Source of the DNA: Thermodesulfovibrio sp.
Lineage (GTDB): Bacteria; Nitrospirota; Thermodesulfovibrionia; Thermodesulfovibrionales; Thermodesulfovibrionaceae
DNA: 6,823 bases
Direction of reading: 5' to 3'
Assembly (NCBI GenBank): GCA_026415595.1
Contig: JAOAGU010000047.1
Coordinates: 1-6,823, forward strand
Shown here: positions 5,631 to 6,823 of the stretch, in pieces
Layout: every line of letters starts with the position of its first letter
Position numbering within the stretch: position 1 is the stretch's first letter
The notes under the pieces: model-generated
What the model was told of the DNA's origin: nothing
Seen by the model: the letters and a program-made list of their open reading frames with translations, nothing else
Database searches by the model: none
Translations under genes and position numbers: made by a program

Positions 5631-6823
5631 TTTGTTCTCCCTCTGGATTGTCATCTCTTATTCTCTCTCTCATTGCAATTTCAGCCCTTCTGCGTAAAAC
5701 CTCTAAAATTTCCTCTCTTTGACCAAATAGCTGAATGCTTCCTTTGTCAATTAGCATAATTTTATCAACAATAGAAAGGATGTTTACTTTATGGGAAATA
5801 ACAAATACTGTTTTATTCATTTTCTTTAGAATCATCAAAGCACGCATCAGCGCCATCTCACCCTGTTCATCAAGATTTGAATTTGGTTCATCAAGCACAA
5901 TAAGCACAGGTTCACCATATATAGCTCTTGCTAATGCAATTCTTTGACGCTGTCCCCCCGAAAGAAAACTACCACCTTCACCTACATCTGTTTCATATCC
6001 ATTTGGAAAAGACAGAATCATCTCATGAATACCAGCTATCATTGCAGATTTTATGACAAGTTCCATATTAATCTCTCCAAATCTTGCAATGTTTTCAGCA
6101 ACTGTTCCAGAGAGAATTTCAATATCCTGTGGCATATAGCCAATATATCTTCCAAGTTGTTCTTTATTATAAAGCGTTAAATCAGCTCCATCGAGTCTTA
6201 CCGAGCCTATAACAGGTTTCCATACACCAACAATAGTTTTTGCAAGGCTACTCTTACCAGAGGCAGTAGGTCCAATGATAGCTATAATCTCTCCGGGATT
6301 AGCTTCAAAGTCAATACCTCTTAAAACCTCTTTATTTGAGCCAGCAGGAACAACAACTGCGTTTTCAACTTTTAACTTACCTTGAGGAACAGGAAGCGGT
6401 AGTTTTTTTTCTGGTGGTGGATAGGAGATGAAAAGTTCCTCAAGTCTTGAATAGGACTGTCTTACTGAAATAAATTGCTTCCATGTGGCAACAGCCATGT
6501 CAACAGGAGAAAGAGCCCTTCCCATAAGTATAGATGCCATAATCATCATACCAGGTGTTATTATGTTATCAATGGCAAGATAAGCACCTAATCCAAGTAT
6601 GACCGACTGTGCTGAAATTCTAATAAATTTATTAACTCCTTGAACTCTTCCTGCTTTTTCACTTGCTTCAGTCTGCAAAGCCATGACTTTATCGTATCTA
6701 TCTCTCCATTTTTTTCTTATATTTTCATGCATTCCCATTGCTTCAATAACTTCAGCATTTCTAAAACTTGTCTGAAGAAAAACATTTGCTGACTGATAAG
6801 CCTTGTTTGCCTCTTGAATAGGT
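5617..6823 (-). CDS. Type I secretion ABC transporter (permease/ATPase), PrtD family, 5' end missing
   Basis: Inner-membrane ABC exporter that powers one-step export of a protein from cytoplasm to outside, together with an HlyD-type adaptor and a TolC-like channel. The reading frame stays open to the right edge, giving 401 visible residues; PrtD proteins are usually about 560-580 residues, so the N-terminus and first membrane helices lie outside. The ATG at 6738 is internal, because conserved PrtD sequence (NAEVIEAMGM) runs through it. Visible in order: last membrane helices (about residues 70-102, with ILGLGAYL and TPGMMIMASILMGRAL), then the nucleotide-binding domain with Walker A GPTASGKS (184-191), Q-loop PQD (231-233), signature LSGGQ (287-291), Walker B LIVLDE (307-312), D-loop SNLD (315-318) and H-loop His344. 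All catalytic motifs look intact. The stretch DEPNSNLDEQGE is characteristic of PrtD rather than HlyB. A charged tail of about 25 residues ends at TAA and overlaps the next gene by 14 bases. Family call is firm; the substrate is unknown. Confidence 0.95.
   Translation of the reverse strand, partial: PIQEANKAYQSANVFLQTSFRNAEVIEAMGMHENIRKKWRDRYDKVMALQTEASEKAGRVQGVNKFIRISAQSVILGLGAYLAIDNIITPGMMIMASILMGRALSPVDMAVATWKQFISVRQSYSRLEELFISYPPPEKKLPLPVPQGKLKVENAVVVPAGSNKEVLRGIDFEANPGEIIAIIGPTASGKSSLAKTIVGVWKPVIGSVRLDGADLTLYNKEQLGRYIGYMPQDIEILSGTVAENIARFGEINMELVIKSAMIAGIHEMILSFPNGYETDVGEGGSFLSGGQRQRIALARAIYGEPVLIVLDEPNSNLDEQGEMALMRALMILKKMNKTVFVISHKVNILSIVDKIMLIDKGSIQLFGQREEILEVLRRRAEIAMRERIRDDNPEGEQNGTK
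5637..5643 (-). promoter_or_regulatory. Ribosome binding site for the HlyD/PrtE adaptor
   Basis: On the minus strand GAGGGAG is followed by six bases and the ATG at 5630. It lies inside the end of the ABC transporter gene and is the reason for preferring this start over the in-frame ATG at 5654. Confidence 0.7.

Larger units (their letters stand above)
1..6823 (-). other. Part of one operon: type I secretion pair plus methyltransferase and three glycosyltransferases
   Basis: All six genes face the same way, and their junctions are overlaps of 14, 4, 8 and 4 bases or a gap of one base. No space remains for a terminator or a separate promoter region between them. The promoter must lie beyond the right edge, and the operon continues past the left edge. 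The exporter genes come first and the glycan genes follow. Confidence 0.85.

Noticed and set aside
5630..5654. Longer adaptor form starting at ATG 5654
   Set aside because: The internal ATG at 5630 has a better-placed GAGGGAG site and shortens the overlap; the extra eight residues show no family similarity I can recognise.
5735..6180. Two plus-strand frames (5735-5947 and 5944-6180) that nearly abut
   Set aside because: Both are antisense to the ATPase domain of the ABC transporter, where Walker B, signature and Q-loop motifs are intact on the minus strand.

Overview
The window is one strand of genes: six coding regions, all on the minus strand, tile it end to end with overlaps or single-base gaps, so it reads as the middle of one polycistronic operon transcribed from the right edge to the left edge. 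The DNA is AT-rich (roughly one third G+C by eye). Arginine is mostly AGA/AGG, ATA isoleucine is common, and the proteins are rich in Lys, Glu and Ile. This suits a low-GC Gram-negative bacterium, possibly a thermophile. A Thermodesulfovibrio-like Nitrospirota member is one guess, but the sequence alone cannot settle it. A PrtD/PrtE-type secretion pair implies an outer membrane.

Layout in transcription order. (1) 6823-5617: the C-terminal 401 residues of a PrtD-family type I secretion ABC transporter, cut by the right window edge. (2) 5630-4302: a complete HlyD/PrtE-family membrane fusion protein. (3) 4305-3298: a SAM-dependent methyltransferase with a hydrophobic and coiled-coil N-terminal extension, resembling the methyltransferase part of O-antigen chain-terminating enzymes. 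(4) 3296-2253: a GT4-type glycosyltransferase starting at TTG behind a strong Shine-Dalgarno site. (5) 2260-992: a divergent GT4-like glycosyltransferase. (6) 995-1: a third GT4 (MtfB-like mannosyltransferase type), cut by the left window edge.

Genes 1 and 2 would form the inner-membrane part of a type I secretion system, which needs a TolC-like outer-membrane partner and a protein substrate, often RTX-type. Neither is in the window. Genes 3-6 look like surface-polysaccharide or protein-glycan assembly enzymes. Their tight coupling to the exporter suggests that the exported protein is glycosylated, or is held on the cell surface by the glycan made here. Caulobacter offers a known parallel, where S-layer type I secretion genes sit beside O-antigen genes. 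This link is an inference from gene order.

There is no non-coding stretch of any length and no RNA gene, CRISPR array, mobile element, promoter or terminator that I can support.
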